Positions 8,474 to 17,703 of a stretch of DNA of 35,801 bases are shown here, one piece after another (positions within the stretch are counted from its first letter, which is position 1; every line of letters begins with the position of its first letter). The DNA is from Gammaproteobacteria bacterium (lineage in GTDB: Bacteria; Pseudomonadota; Gammaproteobacteria; SZUA-229). The stretch covers positions 1 to 35,801 of the forward strand of contig JADGFA010000023.1 in NCBI GenBank assembly GCA_016744065.1, read 5' to 3'. The translations under genes were made by a program, and so were the position numbers. The notes beneath the pieces are model-generated. The model ran no database searches, was not told the origin of the DNA, and saw only the letters and a program-made list of their open reading frames with translations.

Positions 8474-8854
8474 TTAATGTAAAGTAGTGGGGGCTAACAG
8501 GTAAAATTCAGGAATGTCTACGTCAAAATGAAAACCGTCATCAGCAATCATTTGGTAACTACCTGTCATTGAGCCGCTTGGCGTTTTCATCATAGTACCA
8601 CTGGTATATTGAAAGCCTTCCCCCGGTTTCAGGTAAGGTTGCTCTCCAACAACACCGTCGCCTTTAACTTCCTGGGTTTCTCCCAGTGCATCGGTTATAA
8701 GCCAGTGCCGTGTGAGCAGGCGGGCGGGCTTTTTACCCTCATTGATGATAGTTACTGTATATGAGAAGACATAATGTTCATGCTCTGGTTTTGACTGTTC
8801 TTCTATGTAGTTGGGTGTTACTTCTACACTAATCTTGTAAGAATCATCATTCAT
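8474..8854 (-). CDS. apaG: ApaG domain protein
   Basis: This 126-residue single-domain protein has the fibronectin-III-like ApaG fold. Typical segments are YVFSYTVTIIN, LLTRHWLITDA, GEGFQYTSG, and the GSYQMIADDGFHFDVDIPEF end. Length equals the family norm of about 125. Its biochemical role is not settled: the family has been linked to Co2+ resistance and phosphate binding. Position between rsmA and the apaH unit is the usual gammaproteobacterial context. A 64-bp gap separates it from rsmA. Confidence 0.95.
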   Translation of the reverse strand: MNDDSYKISVEVTPNYIEEQSKPEHEHYVFSYTVTIINEGKKPARLLTRHWLITDALGETQEVKGDGVVGEQPYLKPGEGFQYTSGTMMKTPSGSMTGSYQMIADDGFHFDVDIPEFYLLAPTTLH

Positions 8855-8918
8855 AGGATACCGCCATTAAGTTCGATGCCAGTTTAACAAAATATGGCGT
8901 AAAATTCAGTGAATAAAT

Positions 8919-9710
8919 TTAAGAAATAATATTATAAATTTTAGCAAATTGCGCCAGGCTGAGAGATTGGGCACGCATCGAAGGAGATATGTCTATTGAT
9001 TCAAGCTGTTGGGCACTGCAAATTCCTTTAAGTACATTACGTAATGTTTTACGGCGCTGTGAAAATGCCTGGGTTACCAGTTTAGCAAATGCTTTGTCAT
9101 CATCTATTTTTATGGGTTTTTCTTTATGGGGAATAAGACGAACGATAGCTGATTCTACTTTTGGAACAGGCTCGAATGATTCAGGTGGAACGAGAAAGAG
9201 TGCATCTATCTGAAAATAATATTGTGCCATTACTGACAGTCGACTGTAGTTGCTGGTATCGGGTTTTGCAGCCAGGCGCAATACAACTTCTTTTTGTAAC
9301 ATAAAGTACATGTCATGAATAATGTTACTGTATTCAACTAGATGAAAGATGATAGGTGTGGAAATATTGTAGGGCAGGTTGCCGATGATGCGTAATGGTT
9401 CTGCGTAATTTAGATCAGAAAAATTAAAATTCAGTACATCGATATTATGAATACGAAGCTTGTTGTTGTGTACTGCATCCAGGCCACAGTTAAGCTGAAG
9501 TTTGGGGACTATATCTCTGTCCAGTTCGATGACATCCATTTCACCTGCCAGCTTTAAGACAGGGCAGGTTAATGCACCAAGGCCAGGACCTATTTCTATT
9601 AATCGATCGCCCTGTTTTGGATTAATGCTTTGAACAATGCGTTGAATTATTCCTGGATCAGATAAAAAATTCTGACCAAAACGTTTTTTAGCATGATGTT
9701 TTATTGCCAT
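8919..9710 (-). CDS. rsmA: 16S rRNA (adenine1518-N6/adenine1519-N6)-dimethyltransferase
   Basis: This 263-residue KsgA/RsmA enzyme dimethylates two adjacent adenosines in helix 45 of 16S rRNA late in 30S assembly. The sequence shows the N-terminal FGQNFLSD, SAM motif IEIGPGLGALT (38-48), the acidic E62 in VIELDRD, and the catalytic N6-adenine motif NLPY (111-114). The C-terminal helical domain includes FSQRRKTLRN. The ATG at 9710 lies 2 bp after the pdxA stop, indicating coupling. The alternative name is ksgA; loss gives kasugamycin resistance in E. coli. Confidence 0.98.
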   Translation of the reverse strand: MAIKHHAKKRFGQNFLSDPGIIQRIVQSINPKQGDRLIEIGPGLGALTCPVLKLAGEMDVIELDRDIVPKLQLNCGLDAVHNNKLRIHNIDVLNFNFSDLNYAEPLRIIGNLPYNISTPIIFHLVEYSNIIHDMYFMLQKEVVLRLAAKPDTSNYSRLSVMAQYYFQIDALFLVPPESFEPVPKVESAIVRLIPHKEKPIKIDDDKAFAKLVTQAFSQRRKTLRNVLKGICSAQQLESIDISPSMRAQSLSLAQFAKIYNIIS

Positions 9711-9712
9711 GA

Positions 9713-10714
9713 TTATATTGCCGTTGTAATCGTCTGGTTATTAGCCAGATGAATTGCCGTTTCTAATGCGGCAATGTAACTGCCCGTATCAATTTTTGAT
9801 GTGCCAGCAAGGTCGAGAGCGGTACCGTGATCAACAGAGGTGCGAATAATGGGTAAGCCTAATGTAATGTTAATAGCATGACCAAAACCAACGTGTTTTA
9901 GCACGGGTAATCCCTGATCATGATACATCGCCAATACGGCATCAGCACCTTGTAAATATTTGGCTGTAAATAAAGTGTCAGCAGGTAAAGGGCCGGTTAA
10001 ATTAAAGCCCTGCTGTCGAAAATTATCTAAAACAGGTGAAATAGTTTCAATTTCTTCCATTCCCATATGGCCTCCTTCACCCGCATGTGGATTAAGCCCG
10101 CAAACTAATATACGTGGATTTTTAATTCCATATTTGTTTTCTAAATCATGGTGTAAAATTGATATTACCTGTTGTAGTTTGTCTTTTGTAATGGAAGCAC
10201 TCACCTTGTTTAAAGGCAGGTGTGTGGTGACTAAAGCAACACGTAATTTTTCTTTTTCAGCGGCTAGCATCATCACAGGGGTGCCCGTGCTTAATTCAGC
10301 CAGAAACTCAGTGTGTCCTGAAAATGCAATTCCAGCCTGATTAATGATGCCCTTATGTATGGGGCCAGTCATAAGCGCATGGGTCTGGTTATTTTGTTGT
10401 GATTTAACGGCAAGTTGAATGCAATCTAAAACGTAAGTTGCATTGTCAGTATTTAGTTTGCCTGCCTCTACACGGCTGTGTGTTTTTACAGGGTAAACAT
10501 AAAGCGTATTTTTTTCAGGAGCAGGAATATTTTTTAGTGTAGAAAGGGTTTGAATGTTGACATTAATTTTTAAAGCCTGTGCTCGATTTATAAGTACATC
10601 AGGGTCGGCAAAGTAAATGCGTTTACAGTCGATATTTTCCTGGGCGGTTATTACAGCAAGGTCTGGGCCAATACCCGCCGGTTCGCCAGGTGTAATTGCA
10701 ATGACAGGTTGCAT
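9713..10714 (-). CDS. pdxA: 4-hydroxythreonine-4-phosphate dehydrogenase
   Basis: This 333-residue enzyme oxidises 4-phosphooxy-L-threonine in the DXP-dependent pyridoxal phosphate pathway. The start ITPGEPAGIGPDL is diagnostic. The three metal-ligand histidines of the family are present as H165 (TTHLPL), H210 (NPHAGEGG) and H265 (MYHDQGLP). Length matches the E. coli protein (329). It lies 4 bp after surA and 2 bp before rsmA in the operon. Confidence 0.98.
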   Translation of the reverse strand: MQPVIAITPGEPAGIGPDLAVITAQENIDCKRIYFADPDVLINRAQALKINVNIQTLSTLKNIPAPEKNTLYVYPVKTHSRVEAGKLNTDNATYVLDCIQLAVKSQQNNQTHALMTGPIHKGIINQAGIAFSGHTEFLAELSTGTPVMMLAAEKEKLRVALVTTHLPLNKVSASITKDKLQQVISILHHDLENKYGIKNPRILVCGLNPHAGEGGHMGMEEIETISPVLDNFRQQGFNLTGPLPADTLFTAKYLQGADAVLAMYHDQGLPVLKHVGFGHAINITLGLPIIRTSVDHGTALDLAGTSKIDTGSYIAALETAIHLANNQTITTAI

Positions 10715-10718
10715 TTTG

Positions 10719-12023
10719 TTAACCGTCTGTCTCTATACGGTATTCTACATAGGCTTCATCACGGGCACGTCGAAGCCATAGTTGAAGCTCTTCATCTGCT
10801 TTACGATTTTGTATTGCAAGCTCTGCTTTCTGCTGAATAAGCTGTTCTGTTTCGTCTTGTTGCCGGCGTTCTATAACCTGCATAATATGCCAGCCAAACT
10901 GACTCTTAAATGGCTCAGATGTCTGGCCGCTTTTAAGTGAATTCATCACCTGGGTAAAACGCGGAACAAATGTACCTTCTGCTGCCCAGCCAAGATCGCC
11001 ACCGTTGTTTTTGGAGCCCGGGTCCTGAGAGTATTCAGCTGCAAGTTTTGTGAAGTCCTCGCCTTTGTCTAATTTTAATTTTACTTTGTTGAGTTTTTTT
11101 CGCGCATCTTCACTGCTGGTTATTTTATCTATTTTAATAAGTATATGTCTGGCATGAGTTTGTTTAACAATGTGCTGCTGGGTTTTTTTGTCCAGTAGCT
11201 TGAGTATGTGAAAGCCGCTTGCGCTGCGCAAAGGGGTTGTGGTCTCATTTGTGTTTAGTCTTCTTGCTGCATCAAGAAATAATGAGGGGAGTTGAGCTGC
11301 ACTGCGTAGGCCAAGGTCCCCGCCTTTTAATGCATGGCGACCATCGGAATAGCGTAATGCAATATCGTCAAATGGTGTGCCTTCATTTAGCTGAACGATG
11401 GCTTTTTTTGCTTTGTCTAGCGCTTTGCTTATATCCTCAGGTGATGCTGCTTCAGGTGTGGCAATGAGAATATGAGCCAGATGGTATTTGTCATTAGCTG
11501 AGTCGCCTGACTGTTTTTGTTGTTCCAGGAAAATATCAATTTCCTGTTGTGATACTTTTACTCGGCTATATATCATACGTTTTTGAAGTTGACGAATGAT
11601 CATATCTTTTCGAGTTTGTTCACGAAAACTTTTGTAATTAATGCCTTTTTGTTCAAGTAGTTTGTGCATCTCATCCAATGTTGTGCGATTTTTCTTTGCA
11701 ATAGATTCAAGTGCTATATTTAGTTTAAGGTCATCTATGTGTATTCCCTGGGTTTTAGCAAGCTGTAATTGAATGCTATCTAAAATGATACGTTCAATAA
11801 CCTGTTTTTTAAGTAGTTTTTCAGGGGGTAGGGATTTTTTCTGTAATTTTAACTGGCGCTTGAAATCATTCAGTCGAGTATTTATTTCCTGCGTACTGAT
11901 AATGTTTTCATTGACAATAATAGCAACTGAATTGATTTCTTCAATGGCTGATAATTGTGTAGAAAAAAGAGTTAATCCTGAGAGTAGTAATAAAGGGAAA
12001 AAATTCATTCTGTTGTACTGCAT
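10719..12023 (-). CDS. surA: Periplasmic chaperone and peptidyl-prolyl isomerase SurA
   Basis: This 434-residue periplasmic chaperone escorts unfolded outer-membrane proteins to the Bam complex. A signal peptide of about 26 residues (LLLLSG...QLSA) precedes the SurA N domain (INSVAIIVNENIISTQEIN). Two parvulin PpiC domains follow, beginning at KYHLAHILI and THARHILIK and each ending in a GFHILKL or GWHIMQV strand. The start was set at the ATG at 12023, one base after the lptD stop (TAACATG); longer frames would overlap lptD by over 70 bp. A second ATG at 12008 is possible but has no better ribosome site. Its best-known client, LptD, is encoded immediately upstream, so chaperone and client are co-expressed. 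Confidence 0.96.
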   Translation of the reverse strand: MQYNRMNFFPLLLLSGLTLFSTQLSAIEEINSVAIIVNENIISTQEINTRLNDFKRQLKLQKKSLPPEKLLKKQVIERIILDSIQLQLAKTQGIHIDDLKLNIALESIAKKNRTTLDEMHKLLEQKGINYKSFREQTRKDMIIRQLQKRMIYSRVKVSQQEIDIFLEQQKQSGDSANDKYHLAHILIATPEAASPEDISKALDKAKKAIVQLNEGTPFDDIALRYSDGRHALKGGDLGLRSAAQLPSLFLDAARRLNTNETTTPLRSASGFHILKLLDKKTQQHIVKQTHARHILIKIDKITSSEDARKKLNKVKLKLDKGEDFTKLAAEYSQDPGSKNNGGDLGWAAEGTFVPRFTQVMNSLKSGQTSEPFKSQFGWHIMQVIERRQQDETEQLIQQKAELAIQNRKADEELQLWLRRARDEAYVEYRIETDG

Positions 12024-12024
12024 G

Positions 12025-14283
12025 TTAATAATCCGGTTGATATCCAAGGATAGCATGTTTAAGTGTGTCAGTTGCATCTTTGTCCGAAATGCTACCAAAG
12101 CCTTTTAGTACGAACTGAAGCATGATTGTGTTGTCATAAGGGTCCGCGTCATCATCGGTAATATAACGCTGAGAGACTAAACGTAGTGCCCAGCAGCAGG
12201 ACTCATATTGCAGGCCAATTAATGTTTCATTGTCACGCTCTTCTGTTAAAGAGTAATTCCATCGGGTTAGTAATGAATAGTTCTGTGCAAATGGCCAGGC
12301 AAATGAAACATCAGTCTGTTCCAGGTTATCTATATCATTTTCTTCGCGGTGAAAACGATAGCCGATGTTAAATACGGCATCTTCAGATGCAGCATAACTT
12401 AACTGAATATTGCGCTTGTCTGATGTATCTGTCTCTGTATTCCATTGATAGGTTGCCCTGGCTTTCCATTTATTCAGGCTACCACTAATTTCAGTAATAA
12501 TATCGGAGCTGTCGGGTGTATCGGTCGTGGGGCCTGAATTTAAAGTAACCTGCTGATCTTCAAAATAATAGATACGACCAATGCTAATATTAAAAAGTTC
12601 ATGGCCTGTGTTTTTATTTATGATACGAGAGCTTAATGCCAAAGTTAGCTGATTTGCATCGCCAACTCGATCGATGCCGTTAAACCTGTTTTCACGAAAT
12701 AGAGACGCAAAGCTGAAATCCTGCTCTGAAGTATCAAATAATGGGTTGAGAGACTGGTCTTCAAATGGGATATTTAAATAAAATAATCGAGGTTCAAGTG
12801 TTTGTAAATATGAATCGTTAATTACATCACGCTCAAAAAATAACCCGCTATCAAGGCTTAGTATACTTAAGTTTCTGTCATCAGGGCTGGTGTCATTACC
12901 ATTGTTATCGGTTGTATCATATTGTGTAAACATGTAACCCACACTGGGTTTAATAAACCAGGCATTACTTTCTATGGGTAAACTCAGTTTAGGGTATATA
13001 TGAAAACGAGACCCCTGTTCTTTGTTTGTGCTTTCGTGCTCAAATTCAACCCATTCTGTATTAAGTGCACCGAGTAAATAACTGTTATCCATTTCGACCA
13101 GTTCATCTTTTCCGGTTAATGTGATTTGGGGCAGGCGCTTATAAGGCCGATTGGTAAGTGCAATATTCTCGTCTATGGTCTGATATGCCTGTGCCATTAA
13201 TCTAGCTGTCCATGGCCCGTTTGTGTAATTTAATGTGGCATTTTTTTCCAGGTGAGTTGTATTGCTAATGTTAATATTACTGCCTAAATCGCTTAAATAT
13301 TCTGTATCTGATGCATCGTCTAGTAACAGGTTTAAACTGAGTCTGTCTGTTAGTTTGCTTGTATTATTAAAATGAATCAGGTATCGCTCTTCATCATTAA
13401 ATTTTTTGTCGTGATTTAAATATTCAAAATCTAAATTACCATGGCTACTGTGGGTTAAGTATCTATATTCGGTGGTGAGCATTTCTCCCCGCTTGTGTAA
13501 ATAACCAGGGGTAATAATGGCATCGTGGTTGCTTGCAATATTCCAGTACCAGGGGATATTAAATTCAAAACCATTTGAGCTGGATAGACCAATACCAGGC
13601 ATTAAGAGCCCGCTACGACGTTCATCTCCCAGTGGAAATTGAACCCAGGGTATATAAAAAACAGGGACTTTACCCACCCAGAAAATTGTGTTTTTAGCCG
13701 TACCGGTTGCCGTGCTCTGGTCCAGCTCCAGCCAGCCGGCATCCATGTGCCAGTCCAGTTTGTTTGTCGGGCAAGTGGAAAATTGTGTATCCAGCAAAAG
13801 TGTTTTTTTATTTGCTGAAACACTCAGCAGGGGGGTGTTACCCGTGAGCCCTGTTGCTGGCATATAGTAGATGCTATCTAAAAATTCACTTTCATTGGTC
13901 TTCAGGTTTGTCCAGCCATTGCTGGCATTGAGTGCCATATTGTTTGTATCAGCATGGATATTACCCGTGAGTTCCAGTTTTTGGGTTTCTTTATTATGTG
14001 ACACGATATCTGCATGCAATCGTAACTGGTGGCGTTCTATTATGACATTGCCTGAAAAGGTGCTAACCGATTTACCTGCGTTCTGTACCTGTTCAGCACT
14101 AATATCAGTTGTTTCGATTGAGTCAACAGGAAATATCGGGGGGGGAGTATATTTAACTACAGAGTAATCATTTACGGGGCATGAGTTAAATGATCCGCTG
14201 TGTTTTTCCTGGTCGGCCGCCCACAATAGTGTTGACGAGGTAGCCAGCAGAGTGGCATATAAATAAAGATGCTTAAAAATCAT
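12025..14283 (-). CDS. lptD: LPS-assembly outer-membrane protein LptD
   Basis: This 752-residue barrel, with LptE, inserts lipopolysaccharide into the outer leaflet. A signal peptide (about 1-22, ending LLWA) is followed by an OstA/LptA-like periplasmic jellyroll (about 55-175: ISAEQVQNAGK, SGNVIIERHQLRLHADIV). The remainder is a large LptD barrel, with PWVQFPLGDERRSGLLMPG as its family motif. The disulfide cysteines are conserved: C35, C171 and the adjacent pair C696-C697 (ESCCWALR), as in E. coli where two non-consecutive bonds are needed for function. surA begins one base after the stop. The 272 bases between this gene and the argF stop contain no further gene, and I could not identify a convincing sigma-E promoter there. 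Confidence 0.97.
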   Translation of the reverse strand: MIFKHLYLYATLLATSSTLLWAADQEKHSGSFNSCPVNDYSVVKYTPPPIFPVDSIETTDISAEQVQNAGKSVSTFSGNVIIERHQLRLHADIVSHNKETQKLELTGNIHADTNNMALNASNGWTNLKTNESEFLDSIYYMPATGLTGNTPLLSVSANKKTLLLDTQFSTCPTNKLDWHMDAGWLELDQSTATGTAKNTIFWVGKVPVFYIPWVQFPLGDERRSGLLMPGIGLSSSNGFEFNIPWYWNIASNHDAIITPGYLHKRGEMLTTEYRYLTHSSHGNLDFEYLNHDKKFNDEERYLIHFNNTSKLTDRLSLNLLLDDASDTEYLSDLGSNINISNTTHLEKNATLNYTNGPWTARLMAQAYQTIDENIALTNRPYKRLPQITLTGKDELVEMDNSYLLGALNTEWVEFEHESTNKEQGSRFHIYPKLSLPIESNAWFIKPSVGYMFTQYDTTDNNGNDTSPDDRNLSILSLDSGLFFERDVINDSYLQTLEPRLFYLNIPFEDQSLNPLFDTSEQDFSFASLFRENRFNGIDRVGDANQLTLALSSRIINKNTGHELFNISIGRIYYFEDQQVTLNSGPTTDTPDSSDIITEISGSLNKWKARATYQWNTETDTSDKRNIQLSYAASEDAVFNIGYRFHREENDIDNLEQTDVSFAWPFAQNYSLLTRWNYSLTEERDNETLIGLQYESCCWALRLVSQRYITDDDADPYDNTIMLQFVLKGFGSISDKDATDTLKHAILGYQPDY

Positions 14284-14555
14284 TATTAATTTGGTGGTTA
14301 TAGGTATTGATTGTTATTAATGCACGTATTGTATCTTGATTAGACCTGATTAGTAGGAGGAATATCCGTTGTTGGTGGGTGTTATTGAGGCTATCTCCAG
14401 GCGATGAGACTTAGAGGCAGGCTTTTTATAAAGTTAAAGTATGGGAGATTAGGATATGGCGGTAGAGTTTTAAGTAAATATCCGGTGTTTTGTCATCTGC
14501 CAATGGTGTTAAAAGAGGTTTTTATTGTACTGGTTGATTCAGCCTGGTCGACTCA

Positions 14556-15458
14556 TTAGCGCAGTAAAAATTCAAGCAAAGCCTTTTGAGCATGTAGTCT
14601 GTTTTCAGCTTCATCCCACACGACACTTTGTTTACCGTCAATAACACTGGCACTGACTTCTTCGCCGCGGTGAGCTGGCAGGCAATGCATAAAGAGGGCA
14701 TCTTTATCGGCAATGGCCATAATGTCATCATTTACCTGGAAACGGGCAAACGCTGTTTCACGTTCTTTTTGTTCTTCTTCCTGTCCCATGCTGGCCCAGA
14801 CGTCGGTTACAATCATATCAACATTATCACAGGCGTCTTCTGGATCTCTGAAAATATTTACTCTGTTTCCTGCAGTGTTAACCAGCTCGGGATCTGGTTC
14901 ATAGCCTTCAGGACAGGCTATATTCAAATTAAAATCAAGCTGGCGTGCGGCATTAATATAAGAGTTACACATATTATTACCATCGCCTATATAGGTCGCT
15001 GTTTTGCCCTGCATATCGCCTCGGTGCTCTGCCCATGTCTGCATGTCCGCAAGTAACTGGCAGGGATGAAGCCAGTCGGTCAGGCCATTTATTACCGGTA
15101 CGGATGAATATTTGGCTAGCGTTGTTAGTTTTTCGTGCTCAAAGGTTCGTACCATGATGATGTCGACCATGCTGGATAGTACACGTGCTGTATCTTCAAT
15201 TGGTTCGCCCCGGCCTAATTGAGTATCTCGTGGAGACAGGAACATGGCATGGCCACCAAGCTGTGCCATGCCCGCTTCAAAAGAAACTCGGGTGCGGGTA
15301 GATGATTTCTCAAAAATCATCGCCAGTACTTTATTTTTTAGTGGCTCATAAATTTCGCCCGCATGCTGCATTTTTTTAAGTTCACTTGCGCGCTTAATTA
15401 GTTGTTTGAACTCTGTAGGAGTCAGGTCGAGCAGGCTTAAAAAATGACGCGTCGCCAT
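14556..15458 (-). CDS. argF: Ornithine carbamoyltransferase
   Basis: This 300-residue enzyme makes citrulline from ornithine and carbamoyl phosphate in arginine biosynthesis. The carbamoyl-phosphate motif STRTR is at 53-57 and HPCQLLADM is present. The ornithine-binding DVWASMGQE loop and the catalytic [10 protein letters not shown] (H258, C259) are intact. I chose ATG at 15458, preceded by GGAG at a good distance; a GTG twelve bases upstream is part of that ribosome site. It is the second gene of an argD-argF operon, 27 bp after argD. Confidence 0.97.
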   Translation of the reverse strand: MATRHFLSLLDLTPTEFKQLIKRASELKKMQHAGEIYEPLKNKVLAMIFEKSSTRTRVSFEAGMAQLGGHAMFLSPRDTQLGRGEPIEDTARVLSSMVDIIMVRTFEHEKLTTLAKYSSVPVINGLTDWLHPCQLLADMQTWAEHRGDMQGKTATYIGDGNNMCNSYINAARQLDFNLNIACPEGYEPDPELVNTAGNRVNIFRDPEDACDNVDMIVTDVWASMGQEEEQKERETAFARFQVNDDIMAIADKDALFMHCLPAHRGEEVSASVIDGKQSVVWDEAENRLHAQKALLEFLLR

Positions 15459-15485
15459 TGGCGTCTCCACTTAATGTAAGTTAGT

Positions 15486-16661
15486 TTAAAAGGAATCTTT
15501 AATCAATTTGCTCACCACATCCACAATGGTATCTGCCTGTTGATTAGATAGAATTAAGGGAGGAAGCAAACGTATTACGCTACCTGCAGTTACATTGATT
15601 AAACAATGTCGCTGTAGAGCAAGATTGACCAGTTCAGGGCAGTCGCGATCCAGCTCAATACCTAGCATAAGGCCTTTTCCGCGAATGGATTTAACAATGG
15701 GCAGATCTTTAAGCTGCACCTTAAAACCATTAAGCATTCTTTTGCCAAGTTCGTCAGCACGTTTATATAGTTTGTCTTTGGTGATGCTATCAATAACAGC
15801 ATTGGCGGCTGCACAGGCGAGCGGGTTGCCACCAAAAGTAGAGCCGTGATTACCAGGCTGAAATAGTTCTGCTGCTTTGCCGCTAGCAAGGCAGGCACCT
15901 ATAGGGACGCCATTACCCAGGCTTTTGGCCAGGGTCATCACATCTGGTTTAATATCGCTGTGCTGAAAAGCAAACCATTTACCGGTTCTGCCCATACCTG
16001 TCTGAATTTCATCGAGCATTAGTAACCAGTTGTTTTTATCGCAAAGGTGGCGTAATTCAGTCAGGTAGTTTTCATCAGGCAGCGTAATACCGCCTTCACC
16101 CTGAATCGGTTCTACTAATATGGCAACTATATTATTGCTGTTTTGCGCAATTGAATTTATGGCTTCAATATCGTTGTAGGGTGCTCGGGTGAAACCCTGT
16201 ACCAGCGGTTCAAAGCCGGCATGAACTTTACGGTTACCTGTGGCGCTTAAGGTTGCAAGTGTGCGCCCATGAAAACTGCCATCGGTAACAATAATTGATG
16301 GGTTGCTAATGTTCTGTTTGTTGCCATAGAGTCGCGCCAGTTTAATAGCCGCTTCATTGGCTTCAGCGCCTGAGTTGGAGAAAAACACCCGATCCATATC
16401 GGATATTTCGCATAGTTTGTCAGCCAGTAGTTGCTGGTTTTGTATGCAGTATATATTTGATGTATGCAGTAGTTTTTCAGCCTGAGACTGAATGGCTTTG
16501 GTGACCGCTGGATGAGTATGGCCCAAACCACATACAGCAATGCCCGCGAGTGCATCGAGATATGCTGTTCCTTTATCATCGTATAAGTAGGCACCCTCAC
16601 CCCTGTCAAAACAGACATTAAGTGGTGCATAAGTTTTCATAAGATGATTAGATGCGTTCAT
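15486..16661 (-). CDS. argD: Acetylornithine aminotransferase (class III)
   Basis: This 391-residue PLP enzyme converts N-acetylglutamate semialdehyde to N-acetylornithine. In many bacteria it also serves as succinyldiaminopimelate aminotransferase in lysine synthesis. Visible motifs are SGAEANEAAIKLAR (97-110), DEIQTGMGRTG (217-227), the Schiff-base lysine K246 in LAKSLGNGVPIGA, and GSTFGGNPLACAAA. TGGAA upstream of the ATG is a plausible ribosome site. The first gene of argD-argF, it is preceded by an unusual leader with a strong promoter and a 5' hairpin. No convincing ArgR box was seen there. Confidence 0.96.
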   Translation of the reverse strand: MNASNHLMKTYAPLNVCFDRGEGAYLYDDKGTAYLDALAGIAVCGLGHTHPAVTKAIQSQAEKLLHTSNIYCIQNQQLLADKLCEISDMDRVFFSNSGAEANEAAIKLARLYGNKQNISNPSIIVTDGSFHGRTLATLSATGNRKVHAGFEPLVQGFTRAPYNDIEAINSIAQNSNNIVAILVEPIQGEGGITLPDENYLTELRHLCDKNNWLLMLDEIQTGMGRTGKWFAFQHSDIKPDVMTLAKSLGNGVPIGACLASGKAAELFQPGNHGSTFGGNPLACAAANAVIDSITKDKLYKRADELGKRMLNGFKVQLKDLPIVKSIRGKGLMLGIELDRDCPELVNLALQRHCLINVTAGSVIRLLPPLILSNQQADTIVDVVSKLIKDSF

Positions 16662-16689
16662 TTTTATTCCAGCTAATTTGCCTGATTAT

Positions 16690-16701
16690 TTATCCGGATA
16701 A
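16690..16701. repeat. 12-bp palindrome with an imperfect second copy, before argD
   Basis: TTATCCGGATAA is a perfect palindrome 29 bp before the argD start. A near-copy, ATATCCAGATAA, follows at 16705-16716, giving two operator-like half-sites about 15 bp apart. It does not resemble an ArgR box (TGAAT..ATTCA). It could be a site for an unidentified repressor or a chance feature of AT-rich DNA. Confidence 0.35.
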
Positions 16702-16734
16702 AAATATCCAGATAAACTAGTAGTCCTAAAATGC

Positions 16735-16757
16735 AAAAACGGCAGTAAAAGCTGCCG
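16735..16757 (-). terminator. Terminator-like hairpin at the 5' end of the argD leader
   Basis: Read on the minus strand, CGGCAG (16757-16752), loop CTTTTA and CTGCCG (16745-16740) are followed by TTTTT at 16739-16735. The form is that of an intrinsic terminator. A promoter lies only about 12 bp upstream, so in the argD transcript it would sit near nucleotide +5. There it may act as a 5' stabilising or attenuating structure, or as a back-up terminator for read-through from the gene at 16979. Confidence 0.6.
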
Positions 16758-16768
16758 CGGAACAGTTG

Positions 16769-16796
16769 ATTATATCAGGCTTTACAGGTTTTTCAA
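16769..16796 (-). promoter_or_regulatory. Predicted sigma-70 promoter of argD-argF
   Basis: On the minus strand TTGAAA (16796-16791) is separated by 16 bp from a perfect TATAAT (16774-16769). Transcription would start near 16762, giving a leader of about 100 nucleotides before argD. It is the best promoter match I found upstream of argD. Confidence 0.6.
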
Positions 16797-16896
16797 ATTA
16801 TAGATAAAAGGTAACAGGTCGGGGTACTGTGTTATAGCGTATAAACGATATAGCTGTATTTTATATTTGTATTTTGTCTGATTTAATTACAGGCAT

Positions 16897-16933
16897 AAAA
16901 AAGGCAGCTCAGAAAACTGAAACTGCCTTTTTT
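16897..16933. terminator. Bidirectional intrinsic terminator after the PuuD-like gene
   Basis: AAAAAAGGCAG at 16897-16907 pairs perfectly with CTGCCTTTTTT at 16923-16933, and TCAG/CTGA (16909-16912, 16917-16920) extends the stem around an AAAA loop. T-runs on both strands make it work either way. It lies 45 bp downstream of the stop of the PuuD-like gene, which it should terminate. Confidence 0.85.
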
Positions 16934-16978
16934 ACTTCAGGATTAATGGCTGTTAATCAGAAAGTATCTAGATGTTTT

Positions 16979-17581
16979 TTATAATGCGTGAGCATAGCCA
17001 ACCATACATAACAGCATAGGGATTGATAAAGCTGTATTAGTGCGGGAGGCTAGCAGGGCCACTTTTTTTGCGCCTGCAATAGCATCTGCATCATGGGTAA
17101 GACCATCAAGGCCGAGGATTTTCTTCTGGTTAGGCCAGATTAGTACCCATACGTTAAATAACATAATAGTACCCAACCATGCACCCAGGCCAATAATTGC
17201 CATGCCATTCTGGAAGGTAAAAGCATCAATGACGCCCTGCATGCCACCACCAATTGAAGCGAGTGCGCTGACACCGGTTAACCAGGTCACAGCCGCTGAC
17301 ATGCGAAACCAGAGTAATGCGGTAGGTGCTACGTACTTGTTGATTGCTGCGGGGCCAGGGCCACCGTCGTTAGCTTCAGCGAGTGCTTTGCCCACACCAG
17401 GAACCTGAACGAAGTTAAAGTAGTAAAGAAGACCTATCCAGGTTACACCTGCCATTACATGTAACCAGGTCATTGCAGCGGTTTTTAAGCCGTCAACACC
17501 CGTACCCATACCGAATGCTACGGCCAGTGCAAGAACAAAACCAACGGCAATAGTGCCTTTGATAGATAATAAAGGATTCAT
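16979..17581 (-). CDS. PuuD-like (urate hydroxylase N-terminal domain) integral membrane protein
   Basis: This 200-residue protein has about five membrane helices (near 8-28, 35-58, 86-108, 124-148, 178-198). The segment TWLHVMAGVTWIGLLYYFNF, with H41, and the later LFNVWVLIWPNQKKILG match the membrane domain of PuuD-type urate hydroxylases. In canonical PuuD this domain is fused to a C-terminal cytochrome c; here it stands alone, with no CxxCH motif. Activity on urate is therefore doubtful, and it may be a heme-binding membrane protein of another role. ACAGGAAATAAAC before the ATG provides a good ribosome site. It diverges from a hydantoinase-B gene and ends in a strong terminator, so it is monocistronic. 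Confidence 0.75.
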   Translation of the reverse strand: MNPLLSIKGTIAVGFVLALAVAFGMGTGVDGLKTAAMTWLHVMAGVTWIGLLYYFNFVQVPGVGKALAEANDGGPGPAAINKYVAPTALLWFRMSAAVTWLTGVSALASIGGGMQGVIDAFTFQNGMAIIGLGAWLGTIMLFNVWVLIWPNQKKILGLDGLTHDADAIAGAKKVALLASRTNTALSIPMLLCMVGYAHAL

Positions 17582-17703
17582 GTTTATTTCCTGTTTATTT
17601 TTCGGTTAATATGTTTGAGCGTTTTAGTTGGGCACAAAGATAAGTGAGAAAGGCCTGTATTTCAAGGTATTATTTGACTTATATCATTGTTTTTGAGGAA
17701 TCT

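Larger units (their letters stand above)
16662..16978. other. Gene-free stretch: argD promoter and leader plus terminator of the PuuD-like gene
   Basis: This 317-bp stretch lies between two minus-strand genes. From right to left it holds a strong bidirectional terminator, about 100 AT-rich bases with no recognisable element, a TTGAAA/TATAAT promoter, a stable hairpin with a T-run, and a palindrome plus partial repeat just before argD. No coding frame is convincing. Confidence 0.7.

Noticed and set aside
9960..10340. 126-codon open frame opposite pdxA
   Set aside because: It is fully embedded in pdxA, with odd Cys/Lys-rich composition and no ribosome site.
14284..14555. Possible sigma-E promoter or small gene upstream of lptD
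   Set aside because: No GGAACTT/TCAAA pair or coding frame could be supported; only a weak TACAAT element was seen.
14628..15056. 142-codon open frame opposite argF
   Set aside because: It lies within the argF catalytic region; it is a shadow frame with no family features.
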